A model generated the notes under the pieces. The model was not told the origin of the DNA, ran no database searches, and worked only from the letters and a program-made list of their open reading frames with translations. DNA of 8,767 nt from an uncultured Clostridia bacterium (lineage in GTDB: Bacteria; Bacillota_A; Clostridia; TANB77; CAG-508), in contig CANQLP010000040.1 of NCBI GenBank assembly GCA_947624725.1, forward strand, positions 1 through 8,767. Direction: 5' to 3'. Numbering within the stretch: the first letter of the stretch is position 1; the number at the start of each line of letters is the position of its first letter. This document shows positions 1-5,360 of this stretch, piece by piece. The position numbers were made by a program, and so were the translations under genes.

Positions 1-22
1 AAATCAACTCGTAGGAACTCAT
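1..22 (-). CDS. 5' part of a short membrane toxin gene (type I TA, Fst-like), cut by the window edge
   Basis: Seen: an ATG at 22-20 on the minus strand follows a strong SD (GGAGG, 36-32) by 9 nt. It opens with MSSYELI and runs off the left edge. If the window is circular, the gene continues at 8767, where the minus strand encodes WRLIVLLLF and a polar tail ending at 8698. Joined exactly as given, the frame hits TAA after MSSYELIFGV. One extra base in the run of five T at the junction would join the halves into a 30-residue peptide with one membrane helix and a charged tail. Known: Fst and related type I toxins are peptides of about 30 residues with this plan that act at the membrane. Inferred: the two halves are one gene, because the antitoxin RNA matches both. 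A true frameshift (dead toxin) or a lost base at the join are both possible. Confidence 0.6.
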
Positions 23-66
23 TAAGTTGTACCTCCTTTCTCCAAGTTTTACCTTTTCAAAAGGCT
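23..66 (-). promoter_or_regulatory. Toxin mRNA leader with SD and self-complementary 5' end
   Basis: This is the predicted untranslated leader, from the start site implied by the -10 at 72-77 down to the ATG at 22. Near its 5' end is the palindrome CCTTTTGAAAAGG (64-52), whose CCTTT can also pair with the AAAGG of the SD (AAAGGAGG, 39-32). Such a fold would hide the ribosome site, as the upstream helix of pAD1 RNA I does. Bases 33-13 (GGTACAACTTAATGAGTTCCT on minus, in two blocks) are matched by the antitoxin RNA at 8603-8628. The leader structure is inferred, not computed. Confidence 0.5.
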
Positions 67-71
67 TTTTT

Positions 72-100
72 ATTATACAATATTTGTCTTAATTTGTCTA
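72..100 (-). promoter_or_regulatory. Sigma-A promoter of the toxin mRNA
   Basis: On the minus strand the -35 TAGACA (100-95, one mismatch to TTGACA) is followed by exactly 17 bp and a perfect -10 TATAAT (77-72). The predicted start is near base 65, about 43 nt before the toxin ATG. Confidence 0.7.
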
Positions 101-175
101 GTAATTTTAGTTTTGTATTTGCGGGCGTTGGTATGTGTCATTATTAAGCAAGGTCTGAAAATCTTTAAGCAAGAA

Positions 176-235
176 GCGGTCGGTAAAACCGACACACCCC
201 TCGCTTAATACTGCTTATAGTCTAGCCTCCGCATT
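176..235. repeat. Intergenic GCGG...CCGCATT hairpin element, copy A
   Basis: This is the first of three related spacers that follow the genes of the 243-2390 cassette. On plus it begins GCGGTCGGT and ends TCCGCATT a few bases from the stop codon of the gene at 243. It contains ACTGCTTATA, which copy B shares. An added fold, GTCGGT-AAA-ACCGAC (179-193), sits inside AAGCG/CGCTT arms (174-178 and 202-206). It lies at the end of the cassette and may serve as a 3' end or RNA-stability hairpin, since no proper T-run follows on minus. Confidence 0.5.
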
Positions 236-242
236 TTTTATT

Positions 243-1196
243 TTACATTGTAGAACTAATAATAAAATAAAATATTGCACCTGTTACGATCGTTGATATG
301 ATTCCATAAATCCAATAACCTGCTAATGTTCCCGCAAGTTTATTGCTTGCTATTGTTCTTGCATTACTTCTTGCTACAAAGAATCCATTTTCATTTTCTA
401 TTTTGAATTTATTATAATATGTTCTTACCATTGCACCATAACTATTTTGACTATCAACCCAACCTGTAACTAAATACATTCCATATTCTTCTGTAATTGT
501 CAATTCTTCTTCTTTGCAAAATACTGCGGTCGAAGGGGCTTTTAAAGTTGCTTTAATCTCTTTGCAAAATACCTCATATATTTTTTGTCTTGTTTCTTTG
601 TCTATTTCTTCAACTTTTTTTGTTTCTATTCCTATTGATTCTAAATTGTTTTTATTTTCTACTTTTTTATCGTTACTTTCCATACATACCTCTTTTAATC
701 CTTCATAATAACTATAAAAGTATAAGTATGAAAGAATATTTAATATATAATTTATCAATGTTATTGTGCTAAAATAACCTAATTGTAAAGATGTTACAAA
801 TGAATATATATAAAATGCTAGTATTACAATAGCAAATATGTTATTGTTTATTTTTGTACTCTTTTTATATAAAATAAAATATAAATAAATCGCAATAAAA
901 ATATGAAAAACAGATGTCAAAATACTAAAAAATATAACTCCTAATACAGAATAAATAGTATATGTTATAAATAAAATATTTCTTGCAAGCATTACATTTC
1001 CTTTATTTGCATATAATTTTAATGTAACATTTGAATAATATATAATAAAAAGTATTGTTGGCACTAATGATATAATAAGTTGTAATATAGAATATGTCCT
1101 ATACTTTAAACTTAATAAAATAATAAATATACTTGCTACTAAACTAATTAAAACTGTTTTTTTTGAATCCTTTATAAAATCCTTTATTTTTTCCAT
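243..1196 (-). CDS. Polytopic membrane protein with a soluble C-terminal domain
   Basis: 317 residues; family not identified. Six hydrophobic segments are visible near residues 13-29, 35-54, 72-93, 95-110, 118-136 and 142-163. A polar linker (170-205) and a soluble domain (about 203-270) follow, then a last membrane segment at 293-313. The domain carries LKAPSTAVF and VDSQNSYGAMVRT; from memory this pair of motifs recurs in membrane proteins and lipoproteins of Bacillota and their phages, but I cannot name the family. The ATG at 1196 has an SD (GAGGGG) about 10 nt upstream. It is the last gene of a cassette with the single-pass protein at 1271 and the AbrB-like regulator at 2232, separated only by hairpin spacers, so co-transcription is likely. 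Its job is unknown; a cell-surface or signalling role would be guesswork. Confidence 0.85.
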   Translation of the reverse strand: MEKIKDFIKDSKKTVLISLVASIFIILLSLKYRTYSILQLIISLVPTILFIIYYSNVTLKLYANKGNVMLARNILFITYTIYSVLGVIFFSILTSVFHIFIAIYLYFILYKKSTKINNNIFAIVILAFYIYSFVTSLQLGYFSTITLINYILNILSYLYFYSYYEGLKEVCMESNDKKVENKNNLESIGIETKKVEEIDKETRQKIYEVFCKEIKATLKAPSTAVFCKEEELTITEEYGMYLVTGWVDSQNSYGAMVRTYYNKFKIENENGFFVARSNARTIASNKLAGTLAGYWIYGIISTIVTGAIFYFIISSTM

Positions 1197-1221
1197 TTTA
1201 TTATTTCCCCTCTTTTACTCG

Positions 1222-1264
1222 TGCGGTGGTCTTGCCTTATACTGCTTATACCTGTTTCCGCATT
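1222..1264. repeat. Intergenic GCGG...CCGCATT hairpin element, copy B
   Basis: The spacer between the genes at 1271 and 243 begins TGCGGTGGT and ends TTCCGCATT, so its ends TGCGG/CCGCA can pair. The centre has TTATACTGCTTATA, shared with copy A. It sits just upstream of the SD of the 317-aa gene. Confidence 0.5.
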
Positions 1265-1270
1265 ATCTTA

Positions 1271-2170
1271 TTATTGTGGATTCCCTAAAAAAGAAACTTC
1301 GCCATTTTTAAATTCATATTCAAATTCATTTGTTGTGCCATTATCATAATGTAATAACAAGACTTTATTTCTAATTTCGTATGTTCCACTATTACCTATG
1401 CTAGATGTTCCAATAGCACTTGTTATATTAAACCTATCTCCGTTAAATTCTATTTGCATTCTTATTGTAGATATATACCAATAATAATAATTTTCTTGTA
1501 AAACTGCTTTTATTTGACTTTTTAAATTTTGGTCTACTTCTGCTAATCTTTCTTTTTCTATATTTTGTGCTTTTTCATAAGTTTCATAATCTGCATTTTT
1601 TAATATTTCTTCTGCATTATCAAAATATTGAACATCATCTGTTTTATATTCAAATACTTCCTTAAATGAGTTTGTTCCATTTAATGTTAATTCAATAATA
1701 TTTCCTTGTTTTAAATCATTTTGTGCTACTCTAAATGCTCCTATACATTGCATAGATGTTCCTGATAAAACTTCTTGCCCGTTATTTAAGTTTTCGTATC
1801 CTGTATTTCTAAAATTTTGGTCTAAACTTGCATATATTGTGTCTTTATATTCGTTTGTATTGTTAATTTTAATTGTTAATGCTGTTCCGGGATTATTGGC
1901 TAGATATGTATAAAATTTGATATTCTTATCATCACTTTTTACAGTATATAACACATACAATAGAGCTTCGTTTGGATGTTCTGCTTGGTCTGATTTATCA
2001 ACATAGATTCCTTTTAAATCAACATATTTGCTTGTTTGCAATCCTTTTGTACTTTGTTTTTCTGTATCTTTTGTTTTGTTAGTAAACATTACTCCTATAA
2101 TTGCTATAACTACAATAACTATTATTGGTATGATTATTTTTAATTTTGATTTTTTCTTTTCTTGTTCCAT
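1271..2170 (-). CDS. Single-pass membrane-anchored protein with an extracellular beta-rich C-terminal domain
   Basis: 299 residues. A lysine-rich start (residues 3-11) and one hydrophobic helix (12-29) with no Cys lipobox suggest a type II anchor with the rest outside the cell. Residues 45-180 form an unrecognised domain. About 185-225 is charged and helical. Residues 225-299 look beta-rich: GTYEIRNKVLLLHYDNGTTN and then EFEYEFKNGEVSFLG resemble the repeated-strand domains of lipocalin-like/DUF5640 type found in Bacillota surface proteins (inference by eye). The ATG at 2170 has a strong purine SD (AAAGGAAAGGGG) about 8 nt upstream. It sits between the AbrB-like regulator and the polytopic protein, suggesting that the two membrane proteins act together. 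No enzyme motif is visible. Confidence 0.85.
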   Translation of the reverse strand: MEQEKKKSKLKIIIPIIVIVVIAIIGVMFTNKTKDTEKQSTKGLQTSKYVDLKGIYVDKSDQAEHPNEALLYVLYTVKSDDKNIKFYTYLANNPGTALTIKINNTNEYKDTIYASLDQNFRNTGYENLNNGQEVLSGTSMQCIGAFRVAQNDLKQGNIIELTLNGTNSFKEVFEYKTDDVQYFDNAEEILKNADYETYEKAQNIEKERLAEVDQNLKSQIKAVLQENYYYWYISTIRMQIEFNGDRFNITSAIGTSSIGNSGTYEIRNKVLLLHYDNGTTNEFEYEFKNGEVSFLGNPQ

Positions 2171-2191
2171 TTTTTATTTTCCCCTTTCCTT

Positions 2192-2233
2192 TGCGGTCGG
2201 TGATCAATATTTATTATGCCTCATTTCCGCATT
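2192..2233. repeat. Intergenic GCGG...CCGCATT hairpin element, copy C
   Basis: The spacer between the AbrB-like gene and the 299-aa gene begins TGCGGTCGGT and ends TTTCCGCATT, overlapping the stop codon of the upstream gene (2232-2234). The ends can pair. The centre differs from copies A and B, so the ends are conserved rather than the whole sequence. Confidence 0.5.
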
Positions 2234-2390
2234 ATTTTACTTCTTTTTCTTCTTTTACTTTTTCTAATGTGATTTTCTTTCCTTCTACATTTATTGATAA
2301 AAGGTCTTTTTCTTTTATTCCTAGTTGATTTCTTGCGTCAATAGGAATTACTATGCGTCCTAATTCGTCAACTCTTCTTTCTATATTCAT
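2232..2390 (-). CDS. AbrB/MazE-type transition-state regulator (small, DNA-binding)
   Basis: 52 residues starting MNIERRVDELGRIVIPIDAR, which matches the AbrB/SpoVT N-terminal swapped-hairpin fold (V-D-x-x-G-R-I-V-I-P, then LGI and a second strand pair). These proteins dimerise and bind AT-rich DNA. The start at 2390 is chosen over an upstream in-frame codon at 2453 because AAAGGAG lies 7 nt before it and the domain begins there; the upstream extension (PFLCVFLYW) is not AbrB-like. At 52 residues it is close to a bare N-terminal domain, without the AbrB C-terminal dimer domain. It heads the cassette with two membrane proteins and is divergent from the RHH-like gene at 2639. It could repress its own cassette, and an antitoxin role (MazE-like) is possible, but no toxin of a known family sits beside it. 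Confidence 0.9.
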   Translation of the reverse strand: MNIERRVDELGRIVIPIDARNQLGIKEKDLLSINVEGKKITLEKVKEEKEVK

Positions 2391-2403
2391 TATAATCTCC
2401 TTT

Positions 2404-2425
2404 CCGCTAGTTTTTTTATCTAGCC
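2404..2425. repeat. Short inverted repeat in the abrB-like leader
   Basis: CCGCTAG and CTAGCC face each other across a T-rich spacer, giving GCTAG/CTAGC arms just downstream of the predicted promoter and ahead of the SD. This could be an operator or a small leader hairpin. The evidence is position and symmetry only. Confidence 0.3.
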
Positions 2426-2453
2426 AATATAAAAAAACACATAGAAAAGGCAA
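2426..2453 (-). promoter_or_regulatory. Candidate promoter of the AbrB-like cassette
   Basis: On minus, TTGCCT (2453-2448), a 16-bp spacer and TATATT (2431-2426) form a moderate sigma-A promoter. It would start transcription about 30 nt before the AbrB-like ATG. Confidence 0.4.
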
Positions 2454-2638
2454 TTTTTGTATAGAATAAATAATAGAACTATTACATTTTGTTTGAATAT
2501 TATAAGCCTCTTCTTATTTTTTTCCATTATATTACAAGAATTTCCAAAATGCAACCTATTTGAGTTATATATTTTTAACTTTATTTCTGTTATAAAAAAG
2601 CTATCAGTTTACAATGTTTTGCGGAGGTGTATATTACT

Positions 2639-2833
2639 ATGAATGATTTTCATTTTAAGAAAAGTAAAGAAGCAAATGTAATAAAATCAATTCGCTTTCC
2701 CGAAGAATTGAACGACCGCATAAATGCGGTCGTAACAAAAGCAAACAGAGGAAAGAAGAAAAAAGAATATAGTTTTAATGGCTTTGTATGTTCTGCGTGT
2801 GAATATGCTTTGAAAGAAATTGAAGAAAAATAA
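2639..2833 (+). CDS. Small ribbon-helix-helix-like DNA-binding protein
   Basis: 64 residues, the only protein gene on the plus strand. The segment IKSIRFPEELNDRINAV has the form of an RHH/CopG beta strand and first helix. After a lysine-rich turn, the second helix is YSFNGFVCSACEYALKEIEE. The family resemblance is by eye to small RHH proteins (CopG, YlcI/YnfO type). The ATG at 2639 is chosen over an in-frame GTG at 2627 because that GTG lies inside the SD (GGAGGT, 2623-2628). Codons 25-31 contain a perfect 10-bp inverted repeat (2712-2733). Divergent from the AbrB-like gene and followed by its own terminator, it is probably a one-gene unit. On a plasmid such proteins often control copy number, transfer or their own promoter; which applies here cannot be told. 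Confidence 0.8.
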   Translation: MNDFHFKKSKEANVIKSIRFPEELNDRINAVVTKANRGKKKKEYSFNGFVCSACEYALKEIEEK

Positions 2834-2840
2834 ATAAAAT

Positions 2841-2878
2841 GCCTTTTTATATAAATATTTTATATGAAGAGGCTTTTT
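2841..2878 (+). terminator. Rho-independent terminator of the RHH-like gene
   Basis: Seven bases after the stop, GCCTTTTTATATAAA pairs with TTTATATGAAGAGGC (with G-U pairs) to give a long stem closed by a short loop, followed by TTTTTATTTT. Confidence 0.7.
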
Positions 2879-2938
2879 ATTTTGCGTTTTAAGGCATTTT
2901 TATTTTAAATCAAATATATTTGTTGTCTTATTTTTTGC

Positions 2939-3205
2939 TTATTCTAGCAATTTTTTTATTTCTTCTGCAACTTGTTTTGTTACTTCTTCTGTTATTTGTT
3001 TTGTTATTTCTGCGGTGGCGTCCGCATTTTCTTTTTCTGCTTTCCTTCTTGCTTCTATTGAATCGTTTATTTGTTTTCTCTGCATAATATAATTATCTAG
3101 TGAAGAGTTTTGTTGCGTTTGTTCCTGCTTTTTTCTCTCATATACAATCTTTATTTTGCTATTGCTTTTGTTCTTCTGCAAATTATATCGCTCTGCATTA
3201 TTCAT
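2939..3205 (-). CDS. Small charged, probably coiled-coil protein of unknown function
   Basis: 88 residues, rich in Lys, Glu and Gln. Residues 46-88 form a continuous amphipathic helix, with ITKQITEEVTKQVAEEI showing regular I/V spacing that suggests a coiled coil. No catalytic motif, membrane segment or named domain was recognised. The ATG at 3205 has GGAG (3219-3216) 10 nt upstream; an ATG at 3213 just after the SD opens only a three-codon frame (ATG AAA AAA TGA) that ends inside this start, possibly lowering translation. It lies downstream of the two-winged-helix gene, separated by a 21-bp inverted repeat, and faces the plus-strand RHH-like gene tail to tail. It could be an accessory of replication or of transfer; nothing in the sequence decides. 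Confidence 0.7.
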   Translation of the reverse strand: MNNAERYNLQKNKSNSKIKIVYERKKQEQTQQNSSLDNYIMQRKQINDSIEARRKAEKENADATAEITKQITEEVTKQVAEEIKKLLE

Positions 3206-3236
3206 TTTTTCATATCTCCTTTTATAATTCTTAATT

Positions 3237-3298
3237 CAAAATTAATACTTTTTTATATTTCTTTTTTTTATAAGAGTTATAAAAAAGTATTAATTTTG
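3237..3298. repeat. Perfect 21-bp inverted repeat (terminator or regulatory stem)
   Basis: Bases 3237-3257 (CAAAATTAATACTTTTTTATA) are the exact reverse complement of 3278-3298 with a 20-nt loop between. It starts one base past the end of the gene at 3300 and precedes the 88-aa gene. In the minus transcript it would form a long A-U stem. There is no clear T-run after it, so attenuation, mRNA-end protection or a protein-binding site are alternatives to plain termination. Confidence 0.65.
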
Positions 3299-3299
3299 T

Positions 3300-3941
3300 T
3301 TATGTATTAAATTCGTGCGTTATACATATTCTTGTTCCTATTGTCTTATATTCATTGTTTTTGTTTTTTTCTTTTTCAACTTTTTTCGTTATAGTTAATC
3401 CGTCATCAAAATTACATTCTGTTAATTTATCAATGCTTTTGCTTATTGTCTGTTGGCTCTTGTTTATTTCGTCTTGTATTTCCTGCATTGTAACAATAAA
3501 GCCTCTTGTTCTATCAATATAATTTTTTTCCTCTTCCAATTTATCAAGTAAACAAACAAGAACTTTTGTCATTGTGTCCCAGCTTCTATTTATATTTGAA
3601 TCTTTTGCAATATTATATTCTTTTATAACTTCAATCCATTTTTTCCTTAATTTTATTATTCTTTTACTTTTAAGTCCTTTATTTGTTATAGATATATGAT
3701 GTGTCTGTCCTTCTTGCTTGTATAATATATAGTCTTTTTCCTGCAAACTTTTTAATGCCTCTTTGATTCTTTTTGTATTGGTGGAAACATTTGCAACGCA
3801 TAACCAATCACACATTGTTTTCATTGTTCCTCTGTATGCAAAATTGTTATCTGCCAAAAATCCTAATAATACAAGCATTTTAAACTCGTAATCTTCTGTT
3901 TTAATCCAATCTTTATATATATAAACATTCTCATTATTCAT
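3300..3941 (-). CDS. Two-winged-helix protein, candidate plasmid replication initiator
   Basis: 213 residues from the ATG at 3941, which has AAGGG upstream; an upstream in-frame extension to 4103 only overlaps the HNH gene and is not supported. Residues about 10-95 look like a winged helix (DWIKTEDYEFKMLVLLGFLA, a TMKTMCDWL helix, TNTKRIKEALKSL as recognition helix, then a wing ending HHISITNKG). Residues about 130-210 look like a second one (TMTKVLVCLLDKL, VTMQEIQDEI, SQQTISKSIDKL, then strands to TIGTRICI). Two tandem winged helices are the plan of Rep_3/RepA-type initiators and of phage replisome-organiser proteins. No other gene in the window is a better Rep candidate. The ATG overlaps the HNH stop by 8 nt, so the two are translationally coupled. 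A regulator is the alternative. Confidence 0.65.
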   Translation of the reverse strand: MNNENVYIYKDWIKTEDYEFKMLVLLGFLADNNFAYRGTMKTMCDWLCVANVSTNTKRIKEALKSLQEKDYILYKQEGQTHHISITNKGLKSKRIIKLRKKWIEVIKEYNIAKDSNINRSWDTMTKVLVCLLDKLEEEKNYIDRTRGFIVTMQEIQDEINKSQQTISKSIDKLTECNFDDGLTITKKVEKEKNKNNEYKTIGTRICITHEFNT

Positions 3942-4503
3942 TTTGTTTTTTCCCTTCTGTTCCATAATGTATTTTATTGTGTGTTGCAATAGAAACCCAA
4001 ATAAGATTTTTACTTTCGTTATTCCTGCAATTAAAGTCTTTATGGTGTACTTGCCAATCTGTTGCTTTTGGAATCCCGCAATCCTCACGCCACGCATTTG
4101 CAACTATTGTATGCACAAATTTTTTATATCTCTTTCCGTCAATGTAAATGTCTGCTTTTTCATAACCTTTGTCCGTTATTTCTTTTTTTAATAATATTGC
4201 GTTGTATTTACAATAACTTTTTATTCTTCCTTTGTTGCTTACAAAATACTTTCCTTTTGTGTCCTCAATTTCTCTCCATTTTTCGCCTTCTAAATCTTCT
4301 ATATTATCAATACAAAACTCTTTATTATATACAATCAAATATAAATCCTTTAATGTTATGCTCTTTGTTGTATTGTTTATTGTTCTTAATTTGAATCTGT
4401 GGCTTTTGTCTGCTTTCAAATATTTGTTAGATTGCTTATTATAAATCATTCCGTCTTGCGTCAAATAATAATAGTCTGCGAATCCATTTTTTACTTGTAA
4501 AAT
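3934..4503 (-). CDS. HNH endonuclease with NUMOD4-like domain (homing type); probable AUU start
   Basis: About 189 residues. An N-terminal repeat-like module (NGFADYYYLTQDGMIYNK) is followed by ITLKDLYLIVYN. Then comes a NUMOD4-like segment (EKWREIEDTKGKYFVSNKGR) and an HNH domain: VHTIVANAW, WQVHHKDFNCRNN, then LIWVSIATHNKIH, giving the paired HH, the Asn and the last His of the metal site. Such enzymes nick or cut DNA and often move themselves into phage and plasmid genes. No ATG/GTG fits the frame. AAAGGAG (4518-4512) sits 8 nt before ATT at 4503, exactly where neighbours carry ATG. The first in-frame TTG (4464) has no SD and would remove part of the conserved N-terminus. Either AUU starts it or the start codon has decayed. 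Its end overlaps the two-wHTH gene by 8 nt. Confidence 0.8.
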   Translation of the reverse strand: MLQVKNGFADYYYLTQDGMIYNKQSNKYLKADKSHRFKLRTINNTTKSITLKDLYLIVYNKEFCIDNIEDLEGEKWREIEDTKGKYFVSNKGRIKSYCKYNAILLKKEITDKGYEKADIYIDGKRYKKFVHTIVANAWREDCGIPKATDWQVHHKDFNCRNNESKNLIWVSIATHNKIHYGTEGKKQNE

Positions 4504-4616
4504 GATAATCTCTCCTTTTCATAATATATTTGAGAATCCTTTTTTAACTCTCAAAATATCTTGAAAAGTGAAATAATTACTTTTTCTTATTTTGTCCCTT
4601 TTTTTGCTTTAATCTG

Positions 4617-4814
4617 CTAAAACAATATATCATTTATAAATTCATTTAATAATTTAACTTTGTTGTTTCCTAAATCGTATGCACCATTTAACCAATTATA
4701 AAATGAGTTTATATTCATATTTAACATTTGTGCAATATCTTTATAGGTGTATATATCTCCATAAAGTGCTTTAATAATTTTTATTCGTTCTCTCAAATTT
4801 TCTTGATTTTTTAT
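4617..4814 (-). CDS. Small HTH DNA-binding protein (Cro/C1-like); probable AUA start
   Basis: 65 codons, from ATA at 4814 to TAG at 4617. Residues about 7-60 read as a compact helix-turn-helix: LRERIKIIKALYG, YTYKDIAQMLNMNINSFYNW (turn and recognition helix), LNGAYDLG, and a last helix VKLLNEFINDIL. This resembles small XRE/Cro-type proteins of Clostridia and their phages. GAGGAGG (4829-4823) lies 8 nt before the ATA and no ATG/GTG is available. A TTG at 4796 is in frame and keeps the domain, but is 26 nt from the SD with nothing closer. It lies upstream of the HNH gene (spacing about 113 nt) in the same direction. It is probably a repressor for the replication block or an accessory to the HNH gene. 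It is short and lacks a usual start codon, so gene finders would miss it. Confidence 0.65.
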   Translation of the reverse strand: MKNQENLRERIKIIKALYGDIYTYKDIAQMLNMNINSFYNWLNGAYDLGNNKVKLLNEFINDILF

Positions 4815-4858
4815 TTTTTGTGCCTCCTCATTAAAAATTTAATGTAAGTAAACAAATA

Positions 4859-4880
4859 AAAACGCCAAATAAAGCGTTTT
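4859..4880 (-). terminator. Terminator closing the resolvase-side gene block
   Basis: On minus, AAAACGC pairs with GCGTTTT around an 8-nt loop, then the run continues as TTTATTTG. It overlaps the TAA (4881-4879) of the open frame at 4882-5055, which supports a translated end there. It could also act on plus (GCGTTTT then AATT), but less well. Confidence 0.65.
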
Positions 4881-5055
4881 AATTTGCAAAGGTATATAAT
4901 TTCATTACCAAAATATTATTCCTGCTTACAATCGATCGTGGGGCGTATGATTCGGGAATAAAAAATGTTTTTGTTCTTTTTTTGGTCTTATGTGGTCTGC
5001 TCACTTTCCAAATGCTATTTTGATTTCCATTTGCGAATATAACGCTATATATTAC
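4879..5055 (-). CDS. Open frame directly after the 87-aa gene stop (readthrough extension or small gene)
   Basis: 58 sense codons follow the TAA of the 5056-5319 gene in the same frame and end at a TAA overlapping a terminator. The product looks protein-like and basic: SIWKVSRPHKTKKRTKTFF, then IPESYAPRSIVSRNN and a hydrophobic end. The segment is less AT-rich than its surroundings. There is no ATG with an SD: GTG at 5004 is in frame but has GGA only 2-3 nt away. A separate nine-codon frame starting ATG at about 5028 ends TGA overlapping that GTG (GTGA), which could couple translation. Options are stop-codon readthrough, a gene broken by one mutation, or chance. Function unknown. Confidence 0.35.
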   Translation of the reverse strand, partial: VIYSVIFANGNQNSIWKVSRPHKTKKRTKTFFIPESYAPRSIVSRNNILVMKLYTFAN

Positions 5056-5319
5056 TTAACAATTAAAAAGCCCCAATAATTCCTCGTCTAGCATAATAAA
5101 AATATCGTCAAGCGTTATGCAATCGTCTGTTTCTGCGTTTTCTCTTTGTGCCTCTATAAAATAAAAATCCAATCTTCTTTTAATTGTGTCGCAAATATCT
5201 TGCATTTCGTACTCACTTAATAATATTGACTTTTCTTCGCTTTTTACAAAATGCCTATTGTCCAATAGCGAATCTCCATAATATGAATGTTGTACTTTTA
5301 AATCTTTTATTATTTGCAT
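5056..5319 (-). CDS. Small acidic protein of unknown function
   Basis: 87 residues, not recognised. It begins MQIIKDLKVQHSYYGD, has a helical middle (YEMQDICDTIKRRLDFYFIEA) and an acidic end (ETDDCITLDDIFIMLDEELLG). No membrane segment or DNA-binding motif is seen. The ATG at 5319 has AAAGGAG and a second AGAAGG upstream. A good promoter of its own lies at 5361-5389. In the same frame, right after its stop, another 58 codons remain open. Its size and acidity would suit a protein partner or an anti-restriction/DNA-mimic role, but that is speculation. Confidence 0.7.
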   Translation of the reverse strand: MQIIKDLKVQHSYYGDSLLDNRHFVKSEEKSILLSEYEMQDICDTIKRRLDFYFIEAQRENAETDDCITLDDIFIMLDEELLGLFNC

Positions 5320-5360
5320 AATCCTTCTATCTCCTTTTTCTTTTTATTTATTATGTATAA

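Noticed and set aside
50..75. Hairpin plus T-run on plus that looks like a terminator (CCTTTTCAAAAGG then CTTTTTT)
   Set aside because: The arms give only a short stem with a small loop, and on minus this is the start of the toxin leader just after a good -10, which explains it better.
514..772. Plus-strand open frames over the membrane-protein genes (also at 2028-2328, 3943-4444, 5712-6335, 6656-6838, 7341-7580)
   Set aside because: They are leucine/phenylalanine/serine-rich shadows of A-rich minus-strand genes, without SDs.
2391..2453. N-terminal extension of the AbrB-like protein to 2453
   Set aside because: It covers the predicted promoter and the SD and is not part of the AbrB fold.
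3942..4103. N-terminal extension of the two-wHTH protein to 4103
   Set aside because: It has no SD at 4103, lies wholly inside the HNH gene, and its residues show no link to the winged-helix domain. The ATG at 3941 has an SD.
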